Of a stretch of 64,000 nucleotides of DNA, positions 10,482 through 21,087 are shown in pieces. The notes under the pieces are model-generated. The model was not told the DNA's origin, made no database searches, and worked only from the letters and a program-made list of their open reading frames with translations. Every line of letters begins with the position of its first letter. Positions within the stretch are counted from its first letter, which is position 1. This DNA is from Platerodrilus igneus (taxonomy: Eukaryota; Arthropoda; Insecta; Coleoptera; Lycidae): positions 7,100,001 to 7,164,000 of the forward strand of contig JARFIW010001469.1 of NCBI GenBank assembly GCA_036346225.1, given 5' to 3'. The translations under genes were made by a program, and so were the position numbers.

Positions 10482-10519
10482 TTTTGTCCTTTACATATAT
10501 CCATATGTAAAGGACAAAA
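10482..10519. repeat. Perfect 17-bp hairpin with a third copy upstream
   Basis: The arm TTTTGTCCTTTACATAT (10482-10498) pairs with 10503-10519 across a 4-base loop. A further near copy of the right arm (ACATATGTAAAAAGGACAA) precedes it at about 10462-10480, so the motif occurs three times in alternating orientation. It lies inside a chance frame. Confidence 0.7.
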
Positions 10520-10569
10520 TTTTTTATTATAAATCTGAGGGTATAGATGCTCGTATATTATTTTACTGA

Positions 10570-11476
10570 TCTAAAAGGTAAACGAGCCTTTTGCATAATT
10601 TTTCAGTGCTAAAATTTGAGCACACAAATATAAAAAAGTTTATACTGAGCTCACCATAGACCAGGGGAAATTAAATTAAGGTTCCAGGATAGGCCCATCC
10701 ACTTTAAACTAACAATGAAATGTAGAGGAGCATAAAATCGGGGGGCATATTTAGTTGATTTCTTTTAATACCGAGTAGGGTTATAAAAATGTTTAACGTG
10801 GATACAGATTGTAAATATTGAAATTGTGTGAATTTATTATTTATGTTGTTAGAATAAAAGGGTTGTATGTTTTTGTCGAATTATTTTTTTATTAATTATC
10901 AAGGTCGTAGAGAGAATGAGTAACTGTGGTGAGTATCTATGAAGAAACAGTGAGCAGAGGTAGCCATGGAATGTTAGTTGGAAAGCATCTTTAGAAGGTA
11001 CTAAACCAAAACATCTAGTAGTCAAAGCTGGGATTAAAAAATTTATTTAGTGGAAATTGTTGGATTTTTTTTTTTAAATTTCAGCAAGTGTTATAGCAGC
11101 TCAAGTGTGGGTCCTGATCTCATAAGAAGAACAGTGCAATATACATTGACACCGTAGAAGGAGATTGAGGGAGCCAACGCAGTTTGGCTCTTTGCATTCA
11201 TATCTAACCTAGGTAAAAGTTTTCTTCGACTAGTCATATGCACCTAATCCAGAATTTCCCGGACAATCCAAATCTGTTTGAATTTTTAAAATCGGACTAC
11301 CACTTACAAAAGTTACACCCTGTTGAAGCCCCGTACCCCATTTATAGTTTTTATTCGTCACCCTCATTTGCACCCACATTTTTTGAAATAAATCTCTCCT
11401 ATAGTTTTCTTGGAGTAACCAATTTCGATTATGTCACTTTCACGCAACTATTTTTGTAAATAGTGGAACAAGTTTT
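10570..11476. other. Noncoding, nothing recognised
   Basis: AT-rich sequence without a convincing frame or repeat. A G-run at 10740-10745 preceded by purines resembles a polypurine tract, but no LTR pair was found. Confidence 0.3.
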
Positions 11477-11549
11477 GCCCGTGCCGGAAATCGAACCCAG
11501 ACCATCGCATGCTAGGCAAGTGTTATAACCTTTTGCTCACCGAACTAGT
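11477..11549 (-). tRNA. tRNA-Ala-like relic or tRNA-derived SINE head
   Basis: The minus strand contains a B-box-like GGTTCGATTTC, a T arm CTGGG/TCCGG, an anticodon loop CTAGCAT (anticodon AGC, Ala) on a weak stem CTTGC/GCGAT, and a D-loop GGTTA. The acceptor end GCACGGGC has no good 5' partner, and the D stem is poor. This is a decayed tRNA or the head of a SINE rather than a working gene. No SINE body or poly(A) tail was recognised. Confidence 0.35.
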
Positions 11550-11972
11550 CAAAAAATATACCTTCACACCTCTAATTTATCTTATATAGTTTGTCTTACT
11601 TTTAAATATGGGGCGATTAAGATTCATTTCAAAATTATTTAGATCAACCCTTTACAAAGCGTATGACGTCTTAGACTTTTCACTGATACCTTAGATTTCA
11701 AACAGAAACCTAATAAAACAAATAAAACCTAAATAAGAAACATTTAATAAAAAATAGTATTACGAGATTTTCGATTAGTACATCCCGCATTCACATAATT
11801 AAACCAAAACTTAAATATATATTAATTCAGTACTACGTGTTAGAAAGTAGTTCGGTAATCTATTTTAAATGTAGTTCAAAATAAGACGTATTTTCTAAAT
11901 AAATTTAGTGAAATGTATGTTTCTTAGTCTTGCATTGACGGTTTAATACTATAGGAATTTTTTAAATCGAAT

Positions 11973-13240
11973 TTGCAGTGTAACAACCATCAGTTGTATT
12001 TAGACAACAGTAAATGGTGGGTCAACCATAGTAGTATAACCATTTCTGATTATGTAAGGAGTTTCCTGTTGTTGGGCCCCAACTTTAATCTCACTTCATC
12101 AGTCAGTAACATCAATATTGGGAAGCATTTGGCTGATGTTGAATCTATTATTGAGGTTGTGGATTAACCAGAGGAGATCAAATTACGGTTACGATCCGCT
12201 GTGACCAATCTCATTACTAATTTCTAAACTAACCCCATACATACCACCTTTTAGGATAAATACAGTAGTATGTTCTACGCTACTAAAAAATTTCTTAAGG
12301 ACAATCCCAATGTCTTAGTTACCACGTCTGACTAAGGAGCAGTTACTGCGATCATGGATAAACAGAATCATGTTTCTAAATCTTATCGGTTATTGGAGTA
12401 TGGGAATACTTACAGTAAAGTCTCTAAAGATCCAACTTTTCCGATGCAAAGGAAGGTTAATGACCACTTGAAATCCCTGTGTAATCGTTCCATGATTTCT
12501 AAAGATGACCTGAAGAATTTGATAAAAAAATAATTGCATTCCGGGTAAGTTTTATGGGTTGCCCAAAGTCCACAAGGTGGGTGTGCCTTTACGACCTATC
12601 ATTTCGTGTACTAATACGCCTACGTATAATGTGGCATCTTTTTTAGTTCGTATCCTGAGTAAGGCGTTGCCCTTGGCAGGATATAATGTCAAGGATTCTT
12701 TTTTTATGGATAGATATAGGCAGTTGTTGTCGGATGACCATATTCTCATTTCTTTGAACGTTTGCTCCTTGTTTACCAATATTCCTATTGGTTTAGTTGT
12801 GGACACTATTACAAAGAAACGGGATTGTATCCTTCCTCATTGTAATTTGAATTTGGATTTCTTTATTGCTACCATAAAATTGGTATTTAATACACTTATT
12901 TTACTTTCTATTCTGGGTTTTATTTTCAGGTCTTTGGCACCCCCATGGCGTCGCCTTTGTCCTTTGTTGATAGTAATAGATTTACTAGTGAACTATGTCG
13001 TCAATTCTCTCCCATTTGAGGTCCCATTTATGGATAAGTACGTGGATGACATTATGTTCTGTCCCTGTTTATTTAGTAGAATATACGTTATATATTTTTA
13101 ATAGCTTCAAATCCAACTTGGTTTTTACATGTGAGAAAGAAGTAGACTTCTATATTTCCTTTCTGGATACGTTGGTTCTTAGATCCTTGACTAAGTGTTA
13201 CTTACGTCTCTTACAGAAGCGAAAAGTAGATGCGGCCCTT
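11973..13240 (+). pseudogene. Penelope-like element reverse transcriptase, decayed
   Basis: The translation spans three frames with at least five stops or shifts. In order there is an N-terminal conserved stretch (WWVNHSS, LLGPNFNL) at about 12015-12100, AVTAIMDKQNHV with TYSKVSKDPT near 12340-12440, the RT finger FYGLPKVHK at 12550, RPIISCTNTPTYN at 12595, SLNVCSLFTNIP near 12760, GTPMASPLS near 12940, the catalytic KYVDDIM near 13036, and FTCEKEVDFYISFLDTLV near 13130. These are diagnostic of Penelope-like RTs. The GIY-YIG endonuclease that normally follows is absent, so the 3' part is lost. TAG and TAA stops occur in the linker at about 12220-12540. Confidence 0.82.
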
Positions 13241-13270
13241 ATGTATTATATGTATTCACAATTTAAATAA

Positions 13271-14555
13271 TATATTTTAGTTCTGAAAAGAACTGTTTTT
13301 ATAAAAATCCAAGAATATAAACGATAATAACAAAAATAAACAAGATCCAGCAGGATAACAAAATGACAGAAGTCAAATGACAAATACTTGGATTTGCAAG
13401 AGAAATTGGTGGCCACACCGTGCAAATCTGCCAACCATTAATGTCTTAAATGACTATTCTTCAAGCGCAATTCTAGATATTCATTTTCATAGAGTTGCCC
13501 ACACTTTATTACTACATTTGACATCATCCTAAAGTTAATTCGAATGAACTATACTTAATCGAAACTTTGCAGAGCGATTTCGAAGGCGAATACAATATAT
13601 CTTCACTATCTAAAACCAACAACTAACAATATCCAACTTTAAAACCTTGTTTTAAAATTTGTACTTCTGATAAACGTTATCTTCAAATAAAATGAACCAC
13701 AAAATTTATAAAAGCTTCGAGTCGTAGTACTTGTTGTATTTTTGCATATATCAAACGTATCCAGTTTTCAACATTCTAATTAACCACGTTAAATGCCAAT
13801 CTCCATAATTAGATTAATTTTATTTACTCTACAATTAAATTAATTCCTGTTTGCTTCATAATTAAAGTAATCCTTGATTGCGCACTAACGAAAAGTTGAC
13901 GTGTCTTCACATTCTCATCAGCACCCTCATTATAAGGCATACTCAATGCTAATCCTTTGCCTCCGGGCCATGATTTTATCAAGCATCTTGGCCTGATTAT
14001 TCAAGAGTACGTCTGCAACAAAAATGGTCACTCAATTTTTTTGTTCGTTATAAAATCGCTTTTTCTATCAGTGCGCATGAATTATTTCTATGCGCGTATC
14101 AACATGGAGCATTTAATTGCAACGAAGAGAGACGTTGACAGACATAAACTCTAAACTAACAGAATAATTTTCTAATGATTTAAAAGAAATAAGATTTAGG
14201 TTTATAAGGTCAATAACAAACAAATGCTATAAGGTGGCTATATTTAAGTACTATTTAAAAAGGATAAAATTCAAAGGAATATAAAATTTAAACATATTAA
14301 TACAGTATATTTTAATTCATCTTTATTCCAAATAAATCAGTTTTCTTGCATTCAATTCTTATAGTTAAATGCCAACACCGGTAGCTTTCAATCTAAGTCT
14401 TTCTTTTAAAAATTTACGTGCGTTTTCTAGATTTTAACGACAAACAGCTACATTTTAGGAATCATCTTTTCTTAAATCTAAAATCCTGTCAATAAATTTA
14501 GCTTTTACAAACTACATACATGTTACGTTAATAAACAATATTTCAATATTTAAAA
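13271..14555. other. Noncoding, nothing recognised
   Basis: AT-rich DNA with no supported gene. The frame at 13957-14154 has no recognisable motif. The stretch separates the Penelope-like relic from the mariner. Confidence 0.3.
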
Positions 14556-14557
14556 TA

Positions 14558-15805
14558 CGAGGGATGTTTCCAAAGTGCTAGGAATTTTGCTATAATTTTT
14601 TTATTTTGTCAATTTCAATCAATTTTCAACATAATATTCATCTAACTGAATACATTTATTCCAACGATAAACTAATTTTTTTAAACCATCCTCAAAGAAT
14701 TTTTTTTGTGTCTCCTCAATCCACCTATTTATGGCACGCAAAGGTTTTTTCAGTTCTTGAAACAGATGATAATCACTGGGTGCAAGATCTGGTGAGTAAG
14801 GTGATGCGGAAACAATTCCCATCGCAAATCATTCAAAACATCCTTCGTTCATCTTGCGGTTTGAGGTCTTGCTTTCTCTTGTTGCAATAACGGACGCTTG
14901 TGTAACTTTCCAGGCTGTGTTCTGATGTGTCTGTCTGTCGAATAATATTTTGCATTAACTGTAATACTTTTCGTCAGATAATCCATAAAAATAATCCCTG
15001 CGCAATCCCAGAATACAGTAATCACTACCTTTTCAACATATGGAACTACACGCGCCTTAAGAGGCGGTCCTTCTTCGAGTTTACGCCATTCTTTGAATTG
15101 ACCTTAAGTCTTGGGATTAAAGTAGGAATCCACGTTTCGTCAGTAGTTATTATCCGATGCCAAAATTCATCACCGTAACGGACTAACAGCTCTTGAAGTT
15201 GACGACAAGTGTCTGACCTATTGAGTTTCTGTTCTGGTCCCAACAGCCTTGGTACCCAGCGAGCCGAAACCTTGCTTACTCTCAAACTTTCCTGTAAGAT
15301 TTCATGAACTTGCCGTCTACCGATTCCCAAGTGTATCACTAATTTGACGAATAGTAATTCGCCTATACCTCTTTCAGCAGATCCTCCACGGCAGTAATGT
15401 TTCTTTCATTTACTGAAGTGTTCTGCCGGCCACTGCGTGGATCGTCTTCTAGTGATGTTCTACCACTTTTAAAACGATCGATCCCCCGATTAACAGTAGT
15501 TTTTGATTCTGCAGACTCACCAAACATTCCTTCAGAGACGTTGAATAAATTTCTGAAGATTTCGCACCCTCTTTACACAAAAGAAAATTATTGCTCTTTG
15601 AGATCTAACCCCGTCTTTCCATGGTTGCACAAACAGGGCTGCCAAAACGCCTCTATATTAACCGAACACGTAAATCAGACTAAAGAATATTGTACTCGAT
15701 AGCTGTATAAAAATGCCAAGACTCTTCTACCACCAAAACTAATGCTTATACATTCTATGTAATTAAATTATAGGTAAATTCCCAGAATTTTGGAAACTTT
15801 CCTCG
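14558..15805 (-). mobile_element. mariner element with both ends (1,248 bp)
   Basis: Inverted ends begin CGAGGGATGTTTCCAAAG at 14558 and, read from the other side, CGAGGAAAGTTTCCAAAA from 15805. They match over about 32 bp with roughly five or six mismatches. A TA dinucleotide flanks each end (14556-14557, 15806-15807), the target duplication of Tc1/mariner elements. Length and end sequence fit the mariner group. The transposase runs on the minus strand. Confidence 0.88.
14619..15702 (-). pseudogene. mariner transposase, dead
   Basis: Read on the minus strand in several frames. At 15339-15046 are a helix-turn-helix-like part, the conserved linker (VSARWVPRLL) and IITTDETWIP with the first catalytic Asp. 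Near 14895-14860 the place of the second catalytic Asp reads LLQQEKARPQTA, where active mariners have an Asp. At 14822-14619 comes SPYSPDLAPSDYHLFQELKK with the third Asp, and the usual C-terminal end. Frameshifts, stops and loss of the middle Asp make it inactive. A plus-strand frame at 15397-15702 is the antisense of its N-terminal end. Confidence 0.8.
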
Positions 15806-17311
15806 TATTTGTTTCTATTAATGATTGATTTTAGACTCATACCAAATACACTTTTGCTGGTTCTCTATGTTGTTTTTAAATATTCTGCGCTTCATAAAAC
15901 TCCAATTCAGATCTAAAATTGTCTGTAATTCTTATTAAGAGATACGTCATTTGAGAATTGAGATTAAAATATAGGATCTGCAAATTATAAGGCACAAGCA
16001 AGAATAGCAACCTTTTCATGTTTTAAAAGTGAATGGCAGTCGACGTTCAGCTTGTATTGTATAGACTACGTGTAATTGCACCCTAGGATACAGAAATATG
16101 CTGTCGTGCCAAATGCGGAACTTGTAAGTAAATTTGCAACGTCTAAAATAGGTTGTTTTATTTCTAATTTCAGTCTACGGTATGCATCCGTACGTATTTT
16201 ATTAAATAATAGAAAATTGCTCTATTAATTGGTAACCGTAAGTATCCAGTGCAGTATTGTATGGTTTGTTGCTATATTAAATAGTTTGAATTCCCGCAAG
16301 GAGTATTAGTAAAGAGGAAATGCGGAGGTGATTCAGTTTCTTTCACATTTCGTAACTTTTATCAAAGATACGCCTACGTTCCTGTTTCATTTCCTGGCTT
16401 TCTACGAGATATTTCAGCTCACAAAATAAATTATTTTCCATGAAAAGTGACTTAAATAGACGTTTCCTTTAAGAAGAAATTTAGATGTACTTATCTTTCT
16501 GTCTAGAAATTTGGGTACGATGAATTCGCGTCGCATACTTTTGTCTTTATACAGCATCTTACCGCTTTATCTATCTTTTGGAAAGAAGCTACTTTCCATT
16601 AGGTAATAATTTGACATTTCCGACTTTTACTTTTTTTATTTAATTGTCACTTTGAAATGACCTCAAAATAGCTTTAAACATTCACTGCATGGTGTATTGA
16701 TGCATTTACGAGAAGGGGGCATAAACTGTGTACTGAAAGCTTTATTAAAGATTTGACGAAACTAGAATGGAAAATTAAAGAATTCGTATTTCCGCTTTCG
16801 TGTAGCTAGACGGGAAATGTAAATAAATAATAGAATTTAATTATTCCGTTCTGTAAAGAAGCGTAGAAAAAATACTGTTGGGGATTTACTTGTGTTTATA
16901 GAACATTGCGTTCAAATTCATGGATATTAACATTAGTGGTAAAACAACTAAATGAAAGGATCTTTTTTGTCGGACTGTATACAATTTCTTTAGCCATTGT
17001 CAGTTGCTATTAGAAAACTAGAAAGAAGAGTCTTAATCCTGTCTTATAAACTTAGAATCGGTTAAAATTTTCCAAATCATAATTGTTTACTGAAAATCTT
17101 ATTAAAATACCTACAGTAGCTACTGAGGTTTTAATTATCGTACTAACCGACCTTTCAGGTGACAACAAACAAAAGGAGCAACGGTGCATAATACCTGAGG
17201 TGCAATGTTTATTGTAGTGTATGAGTCTTCAAGTGTTATGCAATTTTTTTGCATTTTGGCGTGTTTTTGTTACGCCCGTTTTTATATTCTTCTCAAGTTG
17301 TATTGCTGAAG
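15806..17311. other. Noncoding, nothing recognised
   Basis: AT-rich sequence, closed in all frames, without obvious repeats or terminal structures. Confidence 0.3.
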
Positions 17312-17384
17312 CTCTCATTAGATCATTTGGTTAGCGCGTCGGCGATAAAAGCCGAAGGTTACAGATTCGTATTCTGTATGGGAC
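17312..17384 (+). tRNA. tRNA-Ile-like sequence, probably a pseudogene
   Basis: The 73 nt fold as a cloverleaf. The acceptor CTCTCAT/ATGGGAC pairs at 6 of 7 positions, the anticodon stem TCGGC/GCCGA is perfect, the variable loop is AGGTT, and the T arm ACAGA-TTCGTAT-TCTGT is perfect. The A-box region TGGTTAGCGCG is good. Overall it aligns best with eukaryotic tRNA-Ile. The anticodon loop reads GATAAAA, so position 33 is not T and no Ile anticodon is in place, and the D stem is mispaired. A degenerate tRNA copy or SINE head is most likely. Confidence 0.5.
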
Positions 17385-17494
17385 TTTATATTTTCCATCC
17401 TATAATTACTAGCTCGGTTTGAAATGGTCATTTAAGCCTTGCATAAAATTCTTATTATTTAATTTATTAATTAATATTATAGTATTACGAGGGG

Positions 17495-17525
17495 TGCTCG
17501 ATATGTATCGGAAACTGACAACACT
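17495..17525 (+). other. Isolated mariner-like end
   Basis: ACGAGGGGTGCTCGATATG has the ACGAGGG start of mariner inverted ends. No partner was found within 1.5 kb and no transposase sequence is near. It may be a solo end or chance. Confidence 0.2.
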
Positions 17526-17640
17526 AGTGTTGCTAGGTGCGATCTGACTTTTTAACCTAAAGTTTGACATTTTTGACAGTATACATACTTATAATATTTT
17601 GTCATATGAACACTATTTGAGTAGTGATGTAAGGTCTGAC

Positions 17641-18330
17641 TTTAAAACGTGCACGCGTATGCTTTTCCATTGAAAGTTTCAATGTAACATACGCGTGCAC
17701 CGTTTTGAAGCTAGACCGGCCTTATATTACTTTCAATGGAACATACGTGTGTGACTACAAAACACACGTATGCTACGTTGAAAAAATTTAGGTGCATGCA
17801 AAAAAATGTGGATCTGTTTTGAATTCGGATATCTAGCGAGACGTTATAAAGTAGGTCAGATGCAAAATATTGCATTTAAGTCAATTGTATTTAATTAAAG
17901 GCCAGTTTGACTTCAAAACGTGTTCACAGGAATGCTACGTTGAAAAAATGTAGGTGCATGCAAAAAATGTGGAGCTGTTTTGAATTCGGTTCTCTAGCGA
18001 GAATAAAGTAGGTCAGATTCATAATATCGCATCTAAGTCAATTGTATAAAGAATGCTATATTTAATTAAAGTGGATTCTGATTTATGTTTTTACTTTTGT
18101 TTAGAGGCTGCAAATACACATAGGCCGGTTTGACACGTATGCTACTTTGAAAAAATGGCCAAAGGCAGACAGACTGATTGCACCAATTTCTCATTCTCGC
18201 TTTTAAAAAATAACAAGTCGTAGTTATTAAATCGCGAACACAGTTATCTGCAAGAAATATATACTGATTTGTCAAATACAGACAGACTGATTGCATCAGT
18301 TTTTCATTCTCGCTTAGCGAGAATTTATAA
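17641..18330. repeat. Complex tandem repeat with long hairpins
   Basis: The stretch starts with a hairpin at about 17644-17711: arms ACGTGCACGCGTATG and CATACGCGTGCAC surround an inner pair CATTGAAA/TTTCAATG. A second, smaller one follows (ACATACGTGTGTG/CACACGTATG, about 17740-17773). Two diverged copies of a ~165-bp unit follow, near 17766-17905 and 17930-18075; they share GCTACGTTGAAAAAAT, AGGTGCATGCAAAAAA, TGTTTTGAATTCGG and AAGTAGGTCAGAT. A third shorter motif, GACAGACTGATTGCA, repeats at 18168 and 18282. No coding sequence. Confidence 0.7.
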
Positions 18331-18429
18331 AGTAGGTCAGATTTAAAATATATAGTAATTCTAAATATGGTAAGCAATAAGCAAAAAAGAGAATTTCAAG
18401 AAATGTGCTACATTTACAGATACCCTAAC

Positions 18430-18931
18430 ACCATGAATAGAAGAACAGATATAAATAATTTGAGTACTATATACACATATTTATTACGTTTTCAGTCTGA
18501 TAATAATTCAGATTCAAATGCAATACCAAGATAAATGTATTTATTACATCCTACTCCAACCAAATTATGTAATCGACATTGATACACTCACATACTTAAA
18601 AAATCTAGCAACACCTTTCGCACATAATTAGAAAACAAAGTTTTGTATACAAAATCAAACTTTCAAAAATTGTCACTATATACAGAAATATGAATTTTTT
18701 TATGTTATACTTATTTGTTTTATGTTTTTAGTTTGTAGAATTGTGCTTGCCTTTTATATTTATACAACGCCAATTTATTAGTAACCTCAATTTAGTAGGT
18801 ACTTTAGTTATTAATATTGTAACAGCGTTTCTTATTGTAGCACCTTTGAAAAAGGATAGAAATATATCCGAAAATTTAGGTGTTAAAAAAGAGTATTCTT
18901 TAACCCAGCAAACCTGAAACCCACAACTCCT

Positions 18932-18937
<6 letters not shown>
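18430..18937 (+). mobile_element. Penelope-like 3' end, diverged copy A
   Basis: It shares order and scattered sequence with 20225-20834: an ACTTGAGCTCTATATATACC-like start, CCTCAATTTAGTA, then CACCTTTGAAAAAGGATAG and ATCCGAAA, then AAAAAAGAGTATT, ACCTGAAACCCACAAC and a TA tail. The small stem around GAAAAAGGATAG...ATATCCGAAA is typical of Penelope-like element ends in insects as I remember them. Family assignment is inferred from this motif and from the endonuclease fragment nearby. Confidence 0.45.

Positions 18938-18973
<36 letters not shown>
18938..18973. repeat. (TA)n microsatellite
   Basis: A TA run directly follows the Penelope-like end at 18937, as at 20836. Confidence 0.9.
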
Positions 18974-18974
<1 letters not shown>

Positions 18975-18999
18975 TCTTAATATGGACTGTTTAATATAT

Positions 19000-19380
19000 A
19001 ATGATCTTGATGAAAATGGTAATTGTACTTGGGATATAGTAGTCCAAAAATAAACTAAATAGTGTTTTGCATATATTCAATTAATTATCTGACGTTTCGG
19101 CAAGGGTTGTTGCCTTTTTCAAAGATACTACAAAATTATACAGTATTGAATGGACATAAAAATTATAACATAGGTACTTACTTAATTACTAATGCATAAT
19201 TATTAGAAAAGTTTCTTCACACATGTGGATTAGTGTTGGTTAATACATAAACAAAATGATAAAAATAAATTTTAAATTAAATGTCTTATTGACATATTTG
19301 TTAAGTTTGACACATAGACTGAAAGGAATTCTTGATTTTAAATTTTATATGGGTGCATGTAAATCTTAACTTTAATTGAA
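19000..19380 (-). mobile_element. 3' tail of the Penelope-like fragment
   Basis: Downstream (minus strand) of the endonuclease frame is AT-rich noncoding sequence. It ends in the stem motif CTTTGAAAAAGGCAACAACC followed by CTTGCCGAAACGTCAG, near 19090-19130. The GAAACGTC box recurs at 19939, 34712 and 38468. Confidence 0.5.
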
Positions 19381-19830
19381 CTATTGCTTTTTTTGTGTAA
19401 TTCTATATAAATTTGAGTATATTGGATGTAGATTTTGAGTGTCTTGTCTAAAGTTCATCGAATTAATCTCATTTTGTATGTAATAAGCTTCCAAAAAAAG
19501 TCTCATTTTGTAATTGTTTTCAGAATCCAAAATTTCAATATCTTTATAATTTGGAACATGTTGGGTTAAATTAATATGTTGAGAGAGAGCACAATTCTTT
19601 TTTCCTAATTTTATATCTGACCTATGTTGTGTAAGTCTATTTTTTAACCACTGGGTGGTGTTATCTACATACGTCTGATTGCATGAACAAGTTATTTTAT
19701 AAATAATATTGCTACTTAATAATTTGTTAGGTTTGTCTTTGAGTTTTGTAAAAAGGTTTCTTACAGATTTTTCATAACTAAATCCTATAGTTAGGTTATG
19801 TTGTTTTAAAATTCTAGCTAATAAAGGAGT
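19381..19830 (-). pseudogene. GIY-YIG endonuclease domain of a Penelope-like element
   Basis: On the minus strand a frame of 150 codons without a start ATG runs from 19830 to a TAG at 19381-19383. It reads IIYKITCSCNQTYVDNT, the GIY...YVG region of GIY-YIG nucleases with the GIY Gly replaced by Ile and the final Gly by Asp. It continues with WLKNRLTQHRSDI (catalytic-Arg region), CALSQHINLTQH, and IEILDSENNYKMRLFLEAYYI with the conserved Glu. This is the C-terminal domain that cuts target DNA in Penelope-like elements. The RT part is absent (5' truncated). The altered GIY and YVG glycines may reduce activity. The frame itself is clean. Confidence 0.78.
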
Positions 19831-19904
19831 TGAAGTTAGAATGATAGTGTAAATTTATATGTAAGTTTTCAATTAAGCAATTTTATTTTAACTGTGTCAC
19901 CATT

Positions 19905-20040
19905 TTAGCCTTCGAAAAAGAACTCAAAGAGGTTCGAAACGTCAGGAATAGAAATAAATACACCTTACTTGAAGCATTTCTTTCGAACTAAATAGTTCCT
20001 AATATTTTAATTAAACAGCCTATAGTTTATATTTAAAGCA
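19905..20040 (+). mobile_element. Second Penelope-like end, plus orientation
   Basis: TTCGAAAAAGAACTCAAAGA followed by GGTTCGAAACGTCAGG has the same stem-plus-GAAACGTC design as the minus-strand end at 19090-19130. The two ends face in opposite directions, about 800 bp apart, around the endonuclease fragment. Confidence 0.45.
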
Positions 20041-20064
20041 GTTCGTTACTTGATTTGTCAGATC

Positions 20065-20069
<5 letters not shown>

Positions 20070-20108
<39 letters not shown>
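20070..20108. repeat. (TA)n microsatellite
   Basis: A TA run between the Penelope-like end and the left foldback arm. Confidence 0.9.
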
Positions 20109-20110
<2 letters not shown>

Positions 20111-20150
20111 CAATAATTATCTTAGTGTTTAACGACCTTGCTTTATATAT

Positions 20151-20400
20151 TTATAAATAAATTATTGGTTGTGGGTTTCAGGTCAGCTGGCAAGTTCAGT
20201 ACTACTCTTTTTTATAGCCTCAAAAAGACGGACATAAACAACTTGAGCTCTATATATACCTATTTATTAAATTTTAAAAATTAGATACTTGAAACAAGAT
20301 ACTACGTATTGGATCAAAGTACTTGATTGTTGTTATTACAGTGAGATGTTATAAACATACACCATAAAAATAAAATATTTATATAATATAAAAAAAGAAA

Positions 20401-20442
<42 letters not shown>

Positions 20443-20829
20443 ACTCAGATTAAAACCCACTTAATTCATAAAAAACGTTACATGCATACATACATGCATG
20501 CATTCAATTTTGCCATACCGTCACACACACAAAAATAAAAGAACAATGTGACAAATTTGATTGAAATGGTGTCATTTTATTAAATTATACATTTTATATT
20601 ATTTTTAGTTATGTTAAGTTATAGTTCCTGTTATTTTTTACATTGTTGCTAATTATTTATATAAACCTCGATTTAGTATGTAACTTTAAAACCAAACTGT
20701 ACCAGTTTTTTAAAATTTATCATTTGTAGTGCCTGTGATCAAGAATTAAAATAAATTCGAAAATAGGCTATAAAAAAGAGTAGTACTGAACTTGCCAGCT
20801 GACCTGAAACCCACAACCAATAATTTATT

Positions 20830-20834
<5 letters not shown>
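20151..20834. repeat. Foldback element: identical inverted arms of about 70-76 bp
   Basis: Bases 20151-20220 are the exact reverse complement of 20765-20834; the match extends a few bases into the outer TA runs. The arm includes GGTTGTGGGTTTCAGG and CAGCTGGCAAGTTCAGTA. Between the arms lie about 540 bp holding a Penelope-like 3' end (copy B, related to 18430-18937) and a CA microsatellite. The right arm is the true end of that sequence; the left arm is its inverted duplicate. No mismatch means either a recent origin or active gene conversion. Confidence 0.85.
20402..20438. repeat. (CA)n microsatellite
   Basis: About 18 CA units inside the foldback interior. Confidence 0.95.

Positions 20835-20875
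<41 letters not shown>
20834..20875. repeat. (TA)n microsatellite
   Basis: A TA run following the right foldback arm. Confidence 0.9.
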
Positions 20876-20880
<5 letters not shown>

Positions 20881-21039
20881 GGTAGTTTCTCGAACGGTAG
20901 TAATATATATAGATCTGTTGGTTTCTTGGGATGCACTCGTTCGTTTCAAAGACTTACAAAAGTCTTCACCAAATTCCATTCGTATGCGTTGGTAGAATCC
21001 CATGACTGTTTATAAAATAGGTAGTTTTTCGAACGGTAG

Positions 21040-21083
<44 letters not shown>
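20876..21083. repeat. Direct repeat of 37 bp with TA tails
   Basis: TAAAATAGGTAGTTTCTCGA... at 20874-20911 recurs at 21012-21049 with one visible change and runs into a longer TA microsatellite (21041-21083). About 100 bp of unrelated sequence lies between. Confidence 0.7.

Positions 21084-21087
<4 letters not shown>

Noticed and set aside
15397..15702. Plus-strand frame of 101 codons
   Set aside because: Antisense of the mariner transposase N-terminal region.
20746..21003. Frame with Tyr-Ile repeats
   Set aside because: Read through a TA microsatellite and a foldback arm.
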